Shown here in pieces: positions 1-9,578 of a stretch of 64,000 nucleotides of DNA. The position numbers were made by a program, and so were the translations under genes. The notes under the pieces were generated by a model. The model had not been told where the DNA came from. It worked only from the letters and a program-made list of their open reading frames with translations, and made no database searches. The stretch covers positions 372,001-436,000 of the forward strand of contig JASJZC010000006.1 of the NCBI GenBank assembly GCA_037178855.1, in the 5' to 3' direction. How positions within the stretch are numbered: position 1 is the first letter of the stretch; every line of letters starts with the position of its first letter. The DNA comes from Oscheius sp. JU75. Taxonomy: Eukaryota > Nematoda > Chromadorea > Rhabditida > Rhabditidae.

Positions 1-206
1 TGCTCTCTAAATAGTGCCAACATTCTGAGCTTCGCTGGAAGCGCAGCTGTTGTCTATGAGTCATCGCGAGTCTCGAGAAAGCTGCAGAGAGGTCGATGGC
101 TGCGCTGTAATAGCGATTATTCGTTCGGTGACCCCGAAATTAGGGACCGGCAATGGATTTTTTTTTGGTGAAAAAAGCAAATTTTTCAACTAGAGAATAA
201 ACTTAC
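1..206 (-). other. Intron 1 of the RBMX2-like gene (open at left edge)
   Basis: The sequence follows the GTAAGT donor of the RBMX2 exon. I found no second RRM exon in these bases, so the acceptor must lie outside the window or is not recognisable here. Confidence 0.6.
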
Positions 207-385
207 TGCGAGAAAACGGCAATGACGTCGCCTTCTGTAAGCTCGTACGGCAAGCCGCCGATGTAGATCCAGGCCGAATCCATGTACTTCTTGTGCCATG
301 ACTTTCCGTCGGAGCCGGCCGTCCCCAGAGCAATTTCACGCTCGTTCAGTCGGTTCTGGTTTTTGATATTTGTGATCGGGTTCAT
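207..385 (-). CDS. RBMX2: RBMX2-like spliceosomal RRM protein, first coding exon (partial)
   Basis: The exon encodes the N-terminus of an RNA-recognition-motif protein. It has the NEREIALG block, then KSWHKKYMDSAWIYIGGLPY and ELTEGDVIAVFSQ, which match the highly conserved start of RBMX2 (yeast Ist3/Snu17), a subunit of the RES/activated-spliceosome complex. The exon ends at CA|GTAAGT (donor at 206-201), and the rest of the RRM lies beyond the left edge of the window. An acceptor-like TCTTCCAG sits about 10 bases upstream of the ATG, so the leader is probably spliced or trans-spliced. It is divergent from COX5A, whose start is 563 bp away. Family assignment is strong; the rest of the protein cannot be seen. 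Confidence 0.9.
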
Positions 386-948
386 ATTGGGGCTCTGGAA
401 GATACAAACAGTAAGAGTTTTTGAATGGAAAAAGAGAAGTGGAAAGCATAAAGAAAGAATAAGACAAAACATCGGATTACTAAGTGTGTTTTTACGAGCT
501 CTATTACTCATTCTGGTTGCTCTTACCGGTCAGAGCAACTAAATGACGATGAGGGCTAAGTAAGGTGCATAAAGTCAATTCTCACTGACATAAAATAGGC
601 TAAAAATAGTGCTAGAAGAAGGTGAGAAAAAATCAAACAGGTAAATTGAGCATTTCGAATTTTTCAAGCAGACGTGTGTTTAAAAATACGTACGCAAGTT
701 CGCGTCGCGTACATTTCGTATCTAAACTGCACCCGACTCGGGCGGACGTGCGTCTCCTGCTTTCTCCCCAGTTTCCTACGTCGTTTTGCTTATTTTTCCG
801 ATTGAAATGTAGTAGAAATGCTAGAGAATTGATTCACAACAATTATCGTATGGAAAAATGATAGAAACAACAACATTCAAACCTTCCCTTTCCCAAAACA
901 CTATCTTCTTCAGTTTTGCATTTTTTTCTCACAAAATTACTTCTAGAG
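386..948. promoter_or_regulatory. Shared divergent promoter region, RBMX2 / COX5A
   Basis: This 563-bp spacer separates two head-to-head housekeeping genes. It has no credible ORF on either strand. A CpG-containing, partly palindromic core near 688-711 (TACGTACGCAAGTTCGCGTC) stands out from AT-rich flanks. The region just before COX5A ends with ACTTCTAG two bases before ATG, which would serve as a trans-splice acceptor. A bidirectional promoter role is inferred from position only. Confidence 0.4.
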
Positions 949-2067
949 ATGGCCAGTCTGGCATTGAGAAGCCTTGTTCGAGGCGTAGCCAGCCGTGGAG
1001 CGGCCAGACAGCTCTCGACGACCGGGCAGCTCAGCAGCAAGCACGAGGACATCATGGAGAAGTGGCCCGCTGAGAGTAAGTCCCATTTGATCATTTCTTT
1101 TTGGTCGTATACCGCTTTTAACCAATCTTTTTTAACACCTTTTGATTTATTTTTATTATATGAATCAAAAGGAAAGTTGAGCAGAAATCAGTAAAGGTTC
1201 TTCGTGAAGTTGTTTAGATGTTTTTGACGCTTTTTGACCAGTTTTTCGATGTAAAAAGCAGTAACGGACCAGAAAACTTGTATAATAAAACAGATAAAGG
1301 TGCTAAACAACAAGCTGTTTGATAGGTATGTGCGGGTGTTACCAGTTTCTTCCTTTTTCTTTTCCAATTAATGTCTTTTACCTTTTTTTGTAAACTTCAA
1401 GGCTTTTGGATTATTTTCGATATATTTGTAGGTTATATAAGACACTAACAGCTTTTTTGGATCCCCTGAAGAGCTCAAAAATATGGTTATTCAGCTTTCT
1501 GGAAGCTTTGAAACGGTCTTTGTCCATTCATCAAAAACGCCCCTGTATCTTCCTAGAGCGTTTTCTAGCTCTGAAACGCTCCAAATACTATTTCCTACCT
1601 GAAACTAGGCGAGAGTGTTCCAGAATTCGACAAGCACTTCATCGACTACTTGAGCCGCCCGGAGATTGACGGCTGGGAGGTGCGTAAAGCGCTCTCGGAG
1701 CTCCACGACTTTGATGTCATTCCCGACCCAAAGGTCGTCGAGGCCGGTCTGCGTGCCTGCCGCCGTGTGAACGACTTCGGTCTCTGTGTCCGCTTCCTCG
1801 AGGCCATCAAGATCAAGTGCGGTGGCCAGAAGAACAGAGACGTCGTCTATAGCTACATTATCAAGGAGGTAGCCTCATTCTTTAGCTCATTTGATCCGAA
1901 AAAAAATCTTGCAGATCCGCCCCGTGCTGGACGAGCTCGGAATCTCGACTCCCGAAGACCTCGGATACGACAAGCCGGAGCTGTTCGTGCCGCAGCCCGA
2001 GTACTGGTGGGAGAAGAAGTGGTACGCCGAGTACGGATTCGATAAGAAGGCCGGATTCTCCTACTAA
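949..2067 (+). CDS. COX5A: Cytochrome c oxidase subunit 5A (COX Va), mitochondrial
   Basis: Three exons (949-1075, 1609-1868, 1915-2067) join in frame to a 179-residue protein. Residues 1-25 are Arg/Ser/Ala-rich (MASLALRSLVRGVASRGAAR), a typical mitochondrial presequence. The mature part carries the COX5A signatures EFDKHFIDYLSRPEIDGWEV, then GLRACRRVNDFGLCVRFLEA and IRPVLDELGISTPEDLGYDK. It is a nuclear-encoded subunit of respiratory complex IV at the matrix side of the inner membrane. It extends past the usual C-terminus with FVPQPEYWWEKKWYAEYGF, an extra aromatic-rich tail compared with the mammalian protein. Intron 1 (533 bp) is AT-rich and unremarkable; intron 2 is 46 bp. Assignment is secure. 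Confidence 0.95.
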
Positions 2068-2840
2068 AAATTGATCATAGAGTAATGTCCGTCTTTTCGT
2101 AGACTTGTGAATGAAAAAATGTTTTTATACAAAGATCGTTTTGTGATATCGGTCTCTCACACACACAGCTGGCAGTGTAACTACGTGCCGGCAACTTGGT
2201 GGATGCTGAGACAGTGACAGGTCTGTGGTCAGGTCTAAAAGAAAAAGAAGTCTATTTACAGCGACAGTGATGTGAAGCATGACGCATAATTAGCTTAGCA
2301 TTTCGAGCTGAAAGTGTACGCCAGTACTAGAAGAAAGACGGTCATATTATAGGGATAGTAGACAGGAATAGACAGAGGTCCTAATAAAGAAGACTAGAAG
2401 GAAACAAAAAGGAAACAAAAACTAGGGAATCACAAGTGGGTCGTCCAAGGAGACATCCAAATAGAAAAATTGAAAGAAACGATAGTGTTAGAGACACAGC
2501 TACGAAAAGTAAGAGGGTACCGATGACCATCTCTGACAGTTTTCAGCTGAAAAAGAATATGCGTCACTTTTAAAGCTTTTAGAGGCCTTTCAATGCACAT
2601 TACAGCTGTCAAACTTCAGATCAAAAAGAAAAGGACTAAAGGAAAGAGAAAGATGTGTAAAACAAACAAGCAGCTTCACTGTCAGAGCCCAGATGGACTT
2701 CTATCCATGTCCTGATTTTATCCATCTCAAACTTGAAAAAGGAGTCAGGGGGTGAATGAGTTCAGCTGGAAAAAAATGGACGGGGACAAGAGGGGGCATT
2801 GTCAGTTCAGAAATAAAAGTACTGGAGGGTCGCGCTTACA
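2068..2840. other. Spacer without recognised genes
   Basis: About 770 bp downstream of COX5A. I see no conserved ORF, RNA gene or clear poly(A) signal. The sequence is purine-rich, with many GAAAG/AAGAAG tracts and a short CA run near 2158-2168. Confidence 0.5.
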
Positions 2841-3440
2841 CAATAGAGTTACCAAATTTTTGCAAAACTTCCCGCAGGAAGAAACTGAGGCCGATCTTAT
2901 CGAACCAAAGAAATTAACGGCTCGATAAGATCGGCCCCGTTTTTTACCCGTACCCCTTTCCCCGGTTGCATTCACCCTAAGGCCCTACCCCGAGGGTAGG
3001 GACTTAGACAAGTCACCCGAGTGGCAGTCTCCGGTAACTTGCCCGACCTAAGCCGTAAGCCAGTGCTCAAGAGCCAAGTTCGGGAGAACCTGGGGGCAGC
3101 CAGTTGGAGCCCGAACCCGGACCTCTAGAGCAGTGTGACCTGGCTTTTTCTGGATACGCCGCGACTATATACCCCGATGTAGCGCGAGCAAAGAGACAGT
3201 ACGGGTGGGACAAATGCGTTAGCCGAAGATTTTTTGGCGAGCGCGATAGCGGGCTGATGAGGTGACCTGACGGGTTAGAAATATTCTGCAGTTGTAGAAC
3301 GAATTGAGATCTCCAACTTTGGAGAACATCACATTTGCCAAAAATAAGCGCTTGAGCCCGAAAAATAAAGAAAGATTCGTGAGCAACAGTGGAGTTGCGT
3401 TCGCATATCCTTTCTGAGGTGACTGGGATCTTTCCCAAGA
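2840..3440 (-). repeat. Diverged LTR-like repeat, copy A
   Basis: Read on the minus strand, this stretch shares an ordered series of short matches with 8030-8440: GCT..AAGC, AAATGTGAT.TTCT, an imperfect hairpin containing GTTGTAGA, GGGTATATAGTC, a GC-rich middle, and a tail resembling GTTTTGCAAAA. A TATA-like GGTATATAGTC about 200 bp in suggests a promoter-bearing repeat such as a solo LTR. It also holds a 17-base inverted repeat (GATCTTATCGA / TCGATAAGATC) at 2893-2931. I could not define element ends or a target duplication. Confidence 0.4.
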
Positions 3441-4732
3441 GTTTGCTTACATTTTGCTATCGGGAGAAGAACAAACTTTTAAAAGAAACAAATCACACTT
3501 CAGTTGAAATCTAAGACTGGGAGACAGAGACGCTGAAAGACGAGAGACAAAGAACAAAGAGACAGTGTTAGAGGCGGAGAGACAGAGGCGGTGATCAGAG
3601 ACTCCTACTATCACAACGTTTATGAGGTGGTATTTACAGAGAGGTTGCAAAGTTTAAGGTCGAGAGTACCAGTGATACTGGGAGACAGAGACGGCTTACG
3701 TATTATTGGATATAATAGCCGAACAGAAGGGACAGAGATTATGACCACTATGCCGACAATATTGGACTTTATCATCTTCCAGAAGACGCTGTCGTTTATG
3801 AGAAATGATTGCTTGAGCCTAAAGAATGAGGAAGGACTCCTGTCACTGTCCTTCTTTTTTCACGCTTCGCCGCGCTCACTGCTCATCTTCCTGGTCAGAC
3901 GCTCCGTCTTGTCGTTGTCGCCGTCGCGCGAGGAGCCAGTCTTGATCTTGGTAAAGTTGTTCTGGACGAAGGCGAGCAGGCCCTGCTTAACACGAGTAGA
4001 GGTCTTGTTGTTGCAAGGAAGGAAGGAAGTCTTTTGAGAGAACTCTTGTAAATTGTAGCAGAAAGAAGATGTAAACCAAAACTATCAAACTATCCCTGGT
4101 TAGAGCAAATTCCAAGCATCTAAACTCCTTCACGTTCAGGGTAAGTCGACTTTTGGAGGATAACGATTTAGGTTCTCTTATTCGGTCAGGCCGTTCTACA
4201 ATTATTCAGCACGTCTCGACGCATATTGGATCACTAGCTAGTCTATTGGATTGAAAACGAAGCTATAGGTGATACCTTCCCTCCCCCAACTCTTCCCACC
4301 CAGTTCTCTCCTTGAGCAGGGTATTTTGGCGAAGTATCATTGCTTTTCTTTTGGCTAAAAATGGCACTGAGACCGGGTTGAGCGCTGCCCTGAGTTGGTT
4401 AATGACTTTCATTCCTCTGCCTCTGACACTGGACTCCAGGCCTTTGTACACGCATGTTTGTCTGTTCATAGCGCACCATTGGCGGCAGGGGGACTCTGTA
4501 CAACAACCGAGGGTGGTTTAACTTTGGACTATTCTATTCCAATTTTAACGTTGTACAGTTGTTATACGTCCCGGTCAATGGCAAAGCCGTAGTGCCACGA
4601 TATTCTTTGTTTTTTCTTTTCAAAATCACTAAGCCGATAAACCCTCGCTCTTCCCTCTCCCCTTCCCCTCTTCCAATGTTTGTTCATATGACAAATGAAA
4701 TATCTATCTATCTATCTAAACCGAATCGTCTT
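3441..4732. other. Spacer between LTR-like repeat and IR1
   Basis: Apart from the coding-like segment at 3866-4020 and an (ATCT)n run at about 4699-4718, I see nothing recognisable. The other ORFs here have no domain features and no splice context. Confidence 0.4.
3866..4020 (-). other. Orphan coding-like segment (possible exon)
   Basis: A short minus-strand open frame of higher GC than its surroundings reads VKQGLLAFVQNNFTKIKT and KTERLTRKMSSERGEA before a stop. Codon choice resembles real exons in this window (C-ending codons). I could not identify the family, and no neighbouring exon on the same strand joins it convincingly. It may be a last exon of an unrecognised gene or a captured gene fragment. 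Confidence 0.3.
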
Positions 4733-6076
4733 ACAAGGGAAGCCTTTCAACTTAAGTTGGACTTTGGCAACGAACAAGGTGCCATTCGATAGCTCTAAAC
4801 ATGGGTATAACGGGGTATATTGCCAAATTCGCTTAATCCCTCCCTGGTCCGAGATATAACGTTTTTAAAAATGGCGCCCCCGTATCATCTCGACGTCTAA
4901 GCCGTAGGACCCGCCGTGCTAGACTTCGAAGGCATCAAAAAACATGGCAACGTAGTATGGTGGTGAGCGCGGTGGGCTGGGATGCAATTACTTGCTGGTT
5001 CGGATCTGCACGATTTTTTTTTTTTAAACTTTTTTTCGTCTTTTATCTGTGACTATGTGCTTTGACTTTGACTATGTGATTATGAAACTGGTGCCGGACG
5101 CCCTTTGGCCTGGAAAGACATTAAATAGATGTCTGCATTGCCTTTTTTGGGAATCAAGTTAGTTTGAACAACTTCTACAGGAAAAACTTTGTTTTTGTGA
5201 ACGAATCCACTTCAACACCAATATTGGATAATGTAGTGCGAGAAACAGAAATACTGATCACAGAAGAGACTAAGCCTGGCGTAGTTCAAAGTTCATGCCA
5301 GGTGGAACAAGAGAATGGATCAGATCCGTATCCTTGAATGACGGCCACGAATCGACCAACAGCAACATTTTGTTTGGGGGAGAGACTTCGTCAACCGTTC
5401 GGAACTTGTCAGAGAACCTGACAGTTCCAGGAGAATCTTCAACTGGATTGGGCATACGAGTCCCTTCATCCTCTACACAGTATTCATCGTCGGATCCTTC
5501 GGAGATGTTTAGCTCTACAAAATAAAGATTCACCAGCACTTCACTAACCTTCATCTTCCTCTTCAATTGTCATGGAGCTGGTGACAGAACTTTGCAAAAT
5601 AACTTTCAAGCGGCTTGCTAGACGGCGCTCATCTCGACTTAATTCGGCATCTTTTTCCAGACCAAACTCTCCAACCAGAAATCCGAGGATTTTAGATGGG
5701 TTCATGTGGAAACTAAAAAGTTTGCGTCTTGAAAACAAACATAAAGAAAAAGCATAGTCACAGATAAAAGACGAAAAAAAGTTTAAAAAAAAAATCGTGC
5801 AGATCCGAACCAGCAAGTAATTGCATCCCAGCCCACCGCGCTCACCACCATACTACGTTGCCATGTTTTTTGATGCCTTCGAAGTCTATCACGGCGGGTC
5901 CTACGGCTTAGACGTCGAGATGATACGGGGGCGCCATTTTTAAAAACGTTATATCTCGGACCAGGGAGGGATTAAGCGAATTTGGCAATATACCCCGTTA
6001 TACCCATGTTTAGAGCTATCGAATGGCACCTTGTTCGTTGCCAAAGTCCAACTTAAGTTGAAAGGCTTCCCTTGTT
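4733..6076. mobile_element. IR1: DNA transposon with ~325-bp inverted arms
   Basis: Bases 4733-5057 and 5753-6076 are near-perfect reverse complements separated by about 695 bp. The outer ends are CAAGGGAAGCC and GGCTTCCCTTG, and both are flanked by TTA (TTA before the left end, TTA after the right end), a candidate 3-bp target duplication. Arms differ by only a few bases. The loop contains a two-exon acidic ORF on the minus strand (5270-5705). Long arms, terminal inverted repeats and a short duplication fit a class II element. A 3-bp TWA duplication is known for PIF/Harbinger, but family placement from that alone is only suggestive. Confidence 0.75.
5270..5705 (-). CDS. Acidic protein encoded in the loop of IR1 (two exons)
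   Basis: Exons 5549-5705 and 5270-5514 join across a 34-bp intron (donor GTTAGT, acceptor TTTTGTAG) to give 133 residues in frame. The N-terminal third is basic/helical (ELSRDERRLASRLKVIL). The middle is strongly acidic (MTIEEEDEELNISEGSDDEY), and the C-terminal part includes SPPNKMLLLVDSWPSF. The ATG follows an acceptor-like AACTTTTTAG, so an upstream exon inside the arm is possible. I do not recognise a transposase catalytic motif. It may be an accessory transposon protein or a captured host gene piece. Confidence 0.5.
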
Positions 6077-6396
6077 AGTCTTGGCAGCTAACGCTATGTG
6101 CTCTATTCTTCAGATTTATTGTCCATCTACATTTTCTTGTCTCTCATCATTCATCAAGACAGCCAGTTGGAAAAGAAAAGGACTAGAGGGGTATTGCAGA
6201 CGGAGAAGAACAAAGACTCAGTCACAGAATCACCGAGGCGACAGCCATTTAAAAAAGAAAAGGAGGAGCACTATAGTTGGAGGGGGACAGAGAGACAGGG
6301 AGTTCAGTCGAAGAAAGCTAGAGGGTATCTCTCTGTCTCTCGAAGAGTACAAGAAATAGAGACTCCGTTTTTATTGGTCGTTGTCAATTATTCTCT
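6077..6396. other. Short spacer downstream of IR1 and of the phosphatase gene
   Basis: About 320 bp, with a GGACAGAGAGACAGGG simple-repeat tract near 6285-6300. No gene evident. Confidence 0.4.
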
Positions 6397-7723
6397 TCAC
6401 TTTTCCTCATTGTTAGTCGTGGCCGTCTGGGCAGCATTGTCCTTGCGGAACTTCTCGAACTCGACCGGCTTCAGCTGCACAAAGCTGACCTCGAGGGCAG
6501 CGTTGATGATCACGATGGCCGCGTAGTTGAGCAGATCCTCGTGGTAGCGAGCAGCCGAGAAGACGGTGATTAGGGCCCGATCGGCGAAGAAGGCGTAGCC
6601 GAACTCGACTACCTGAAAAAGGAAAAGTCATAAACTACTTAATGGTATAGATCTATTTTCTTGTTCAATAAAGACCTAAGAAGCAAGAAAAAGAACCAAC
6701 TTGATGAGCTCTGATGACCATATCAATGTCGAGCTGCTTGCACTTGTCCCTTACGGCCGACTCTCCAAAGACGTGCGACACGGCACGGACCTTGTTCGAC
6801 TCGAATCCTTTGGCAGCCTTCTCCGGATCGGCCCACAGAAGATCCTGTGCCAGACCGCGAACCGTCTTCAGAGGACGCTGAATCTTGCGGATGTCGTTAA
6901 GACTGTTCAGATTGGGTCCGAGGCCGCCGTGCATGCACAGGATGCGCTTGCCGACACGGGCAGCTAGCGGCATCATGGCAAAAACGTCGTTGAAGTGGTC
7001 GTAGAGGATCTTGTAGTCCTGCGCGTTGCCGGTGGCGCGGAAGCGCTGACGCAGCTCGTTCAAGAAGCCGTAGACCTTGTTGATGTTGGCCAACTCGTGG
7101 TTGCCGCGCAGGAGGAAGATGTTCTTGGGGAAGGCCACACGACAGGCTAGCAGAAGGGAGATGACTTCGAGACTGTGACGGCCACGATCTACGTAGTCAC
7201 CTGGAAGTCACAGGGGTTAGTCTGTCTGTCTTGAAAAATTACCAAGGAAGAGATATCTCGACTTGAAAGGAGCTCCGCAGGCGTTGAAGATCCTCATTAG
7301 GTCACTATACTGTCCATGAATGTCCCCGCACACGTTTATCGGAGCCCTTATGTCCAGAAGAGTCTCTTCTTGGGTGAAAGCCTCCTTAGCCAAATCCATC
7401 AGAATGTGCAGCTCCGTTACCGAGTATTCCATGCGCTTACTGCCCTCGGCAAAATGTCGTTTGATGAAATCCCTGGGATTGAAGGTGGCCTTTTCCTCCG
7501 GTGTGTAGTGGCTGCCCGCTGGCAGGGTCAAGACACGACTCGGCTCCTGCTGTTTCGATGCCAGTATGAGATCGTCCTTGCTTCTGGTCTCACTACTCAT
7601 GATATTCTCCGTTGAAGGAGGCAAAGGCTGAAAGTTGGAAGGTGAAAAAGCGACGGAAACAGAGAGGCAGTGGACTAGGTAGAAGTTCCAATAAGTAGCA
7701 ATACTCACCTCGCCGTGGATCAT
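6397..7723 (-). CDS. Divergent PP1-like serine/threonine protein phosphatase
   Basis: Four exons (7709-7723, 7243-7627, 6701-7200, 6397-6612) give 371 residues. The PPP metal-site motifs are intact: GDIHGQY (residues 106-112), GDYVDRG (134-140), LLRGNHE (163-169) and a MHGGLGP block. The end of the fold reads AHQVVEFGY and then VFSAARYHED, where PP1 has SAPNYCGE. So the loop that in PP1 contacts inhibitors and carries a reactive Cys is altered. An N-terminal extension of about 60 residues precedes the catalytic core. Nematodes have large families of diverged PP1-like phosphatases, often germline expressed, which this most resembles; the expression part is inference. The start at 7723 uses a 15-nt first exon; Met16 (7600) is an alternative. 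Confidence 0.88.
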
Positions 7724-8029
7724 TTCCTGTAGACAATGGACAGAAGTTCCGCTGGAACGTCAAGTAACTGTGTGGAATCGCTTAGTAGTTCGTCCTTGAT
7801 TGCTAGTTCAAATTACCTCTCAAACAGAAACTTCAAAACTTCTGTAATTGGCATCCCAAAGTTTGCAGGAAGGCTGTGAAGTTTCCTAATTGCTTTATAG
7901 GTAGTTCTTCCAGTGCTTTCTTCTCTGTCGAACTGTATGTATTGACCATAAGACAATGCCAGTGACAGTGAGAGACAGACTGCAGACACATGGACTGCTG
8001 TAGGCAGGCGGCTGGTTCATTTTTCCGGC
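7724..8029. other. Spacer upstream of the phosphatase gene
   Basis: Upstream region of the PP1-like gene and left edge of the transposon island. No ORF or known motif stands out. Confidence 0.4.
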
Positions 8030-8440
8030 TTAAGCTTTAATTTCTCGAAAATGTGATATTCTGCAATGTTGTAGAGCTTATTCACTCTACTTTGCAGAAT
8101 ATTGCAAAGTCGTAAAGTCACCGCAACTGCCTGCGATCAAGCACGCAAACGAATTCTATGTGTCGCCACCGTATGATCTCGATGCGTCCCCGAACCTTGG
8201 GTATATAGTCTCCTCGCTTTTCCGCGTGAGCAACTGAGCCTATCGTGAGAGGTTCAGCGAACCGGGGCTGCCCATCCCCGCTAGCTGAACTGTACTTCGA
8301 CTAGAGTTGCAGCCACCGGTGGCCTGAATGGGTCGGGGCCTAATGAGATGAAGTGGGGCAGCACTTCATCTTCCGACTTGCCGGGGAAAGTTAAGGGGGC
8401 GCCTTTAACTTTCTGCAAAAGTTTACTAAAATTTTTTTTA
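8030..8440 (+). repeat. Diverged LTR-like repeat, copy B
   Basis: This is the plus-strand counterpart of 2840-3440. It starts near GGCTTAAGC, contains the hairpin TTCTGCAATGTTGTAGAGC...CTTTGCAGAA (8061-8102) and then GGGTATATAGTC about 130 bp later, followed by a GC-rich segment and CTGCAAAAGTTTA. The order of shared blocks is the same as in copy A. It precedes the minus-strand gag/env remnants, so it could be an LTR of that lineage, but I cannot show a matching partner. Confidence 0.4.
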
Positions 8441-8733
8441 ACGAAACAGTCTCTCTGATTTTTTGCTTCTCCATCTCTGTCTCTCTGATTGTCTGTGTCT
8501 GCATCTCTCTAACCATCTGCTCTTTTTTTCCTAACGGATGTTCTTCACTCTGTCTAAGATAATCTATGTTAGAAGATCGCTCTGCTCAGCCCTTTATGAG
8601 TTACATGGTGAAAACAAGTTCAAAAAATCGATATGAAACAGATCCCGTCCTAGTCCCCCATGTCAACTATCTTACCCTCCAATTCCAATTCGACCTCCGA
8701 CTCCTCCTCTTCCTTGTTTGGGGCGCGGTTACT

Positions 8734-9480
8734 TCACCCCCTTTCGAGCTTGACGGGGTCCTCCACGTCATCCCCTACCGAGTCCACTTCAACCATGTCC
8801 TCCTCCATTCGGCACTTCCAAGCGTCCAGAACATCCAACGTCGGACGCATGGTGACGTGGTGAGGTGGTAGATTCTCCATTCTCATAATCTCGGCATTCT
8901 TCTCGCAGTAGTTACAGGGAGGAGGTGTGCACATTCTTTCGCAAAAGCTCAGGCTCTTCGTACACAGAATGCATCGAGTCTTGTCTTTTAGGCACTTCAT
9001 GCGATCTTGACCAGAGACGTATCTCTGGCAGGTGTGCGTGAGGTGTCTTCCTTTGCAAAAAGCGCACGTTGCCTTCTTCCTGTGGGACTCTTTTGACGGC
9101 CTCTTGCGACATTTGCCGAATTTGAGGCTTAAATAATCCTTGACGGCGCTTTTTGCTGAAGACCTGTGGACGCTTCTTTGTTTTGGCTCGAGGACTTTGA
9201 TTGTGGGAGCTGGAGTAGTGGACGAGACGTTTTGAGGTTCCAGTACATGGGGCTGTAGTTGTTTATAAGGTTGAGCAGCCATTTCCTGGCGATGGCTCTT
9301 CTTTCCGGCTCTTTGCTTCCGTTTCGGTTGCTTCAACAATGGAAGTGGCTTCTCGGGCTGACGAGCTGGATCTTGTACCCGTACCAGCACATCTTTTTGT
9401 TGGGTATCGAGAACGCTGATATCTTTGAAGAGTTGGGCTTTCTTCAGATTGATCTGGGCTAGGGCTTCGAAGGGGGACAT
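8734..9480 (-). CDS. BEL/Pao-like zinc-knuckle protein remnant
   Basis: The 248-residue ORF has a Lys/Pro/Gln-rich first half, a basic middle, then a zinc-knuckle region: CAFCKGRHLTHTC (139-151), RCILC (169-173) and CNYC (189-192), followed by LPPHHVTM. This spacing of FC..H....C and C..C...HH resembles the nucleocapsid part of BEL/Pao retroelement gag polyproteins. No protease or reverse transcriptase follows on this strand, so it is a remnant or a deleted element. It lies just downstream of the gag-env ORF on the same strand. Confidence 0.55.
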   Translation of the reverse strand: MSPFEALAQINLKKAQLFKDISVLDTQQKDVLVRVQDPARQPEKPLPLLKQPKRKQRAGKKSHRQEMAAQPYKQLQPHVLEPQNVSSTTPAPTIKVLEPKQRSVHRSSAKSAVKDYLSLKFGKCRKRPSKESHRKKATCAFCKGRHLTHTCQRYVSGQDRMKCLKDKTRCILCTKSLSFCERMCTPPPCNYCEKNAEIMRMENLPPHHVTMRPTLDVLDAWKCRMEEDMVEVDSVGDDVEDPVKLERG

Positions 9481-9578
9481 CTAAACATCTGTGCAAGTGA
9501 AAAGTGACAATGTAGACAATTATACAATATATAGAAATTTTGGACTGAGCAGGCACATGGCGTGTACTGATCTGTTGC

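Noticed and set aside
3591-4037. 148-codon plus-strand ORF
   Set aside because: No domain or codon bias, begins in a GAGACAGAG repeat and overlaps the better coding-like frame on the other strand.
6413-6631. Minus-strand ORF rich in Arg/Gly
   Set aside because: It is another frame of the last exon of the PP1-like phosphatase.
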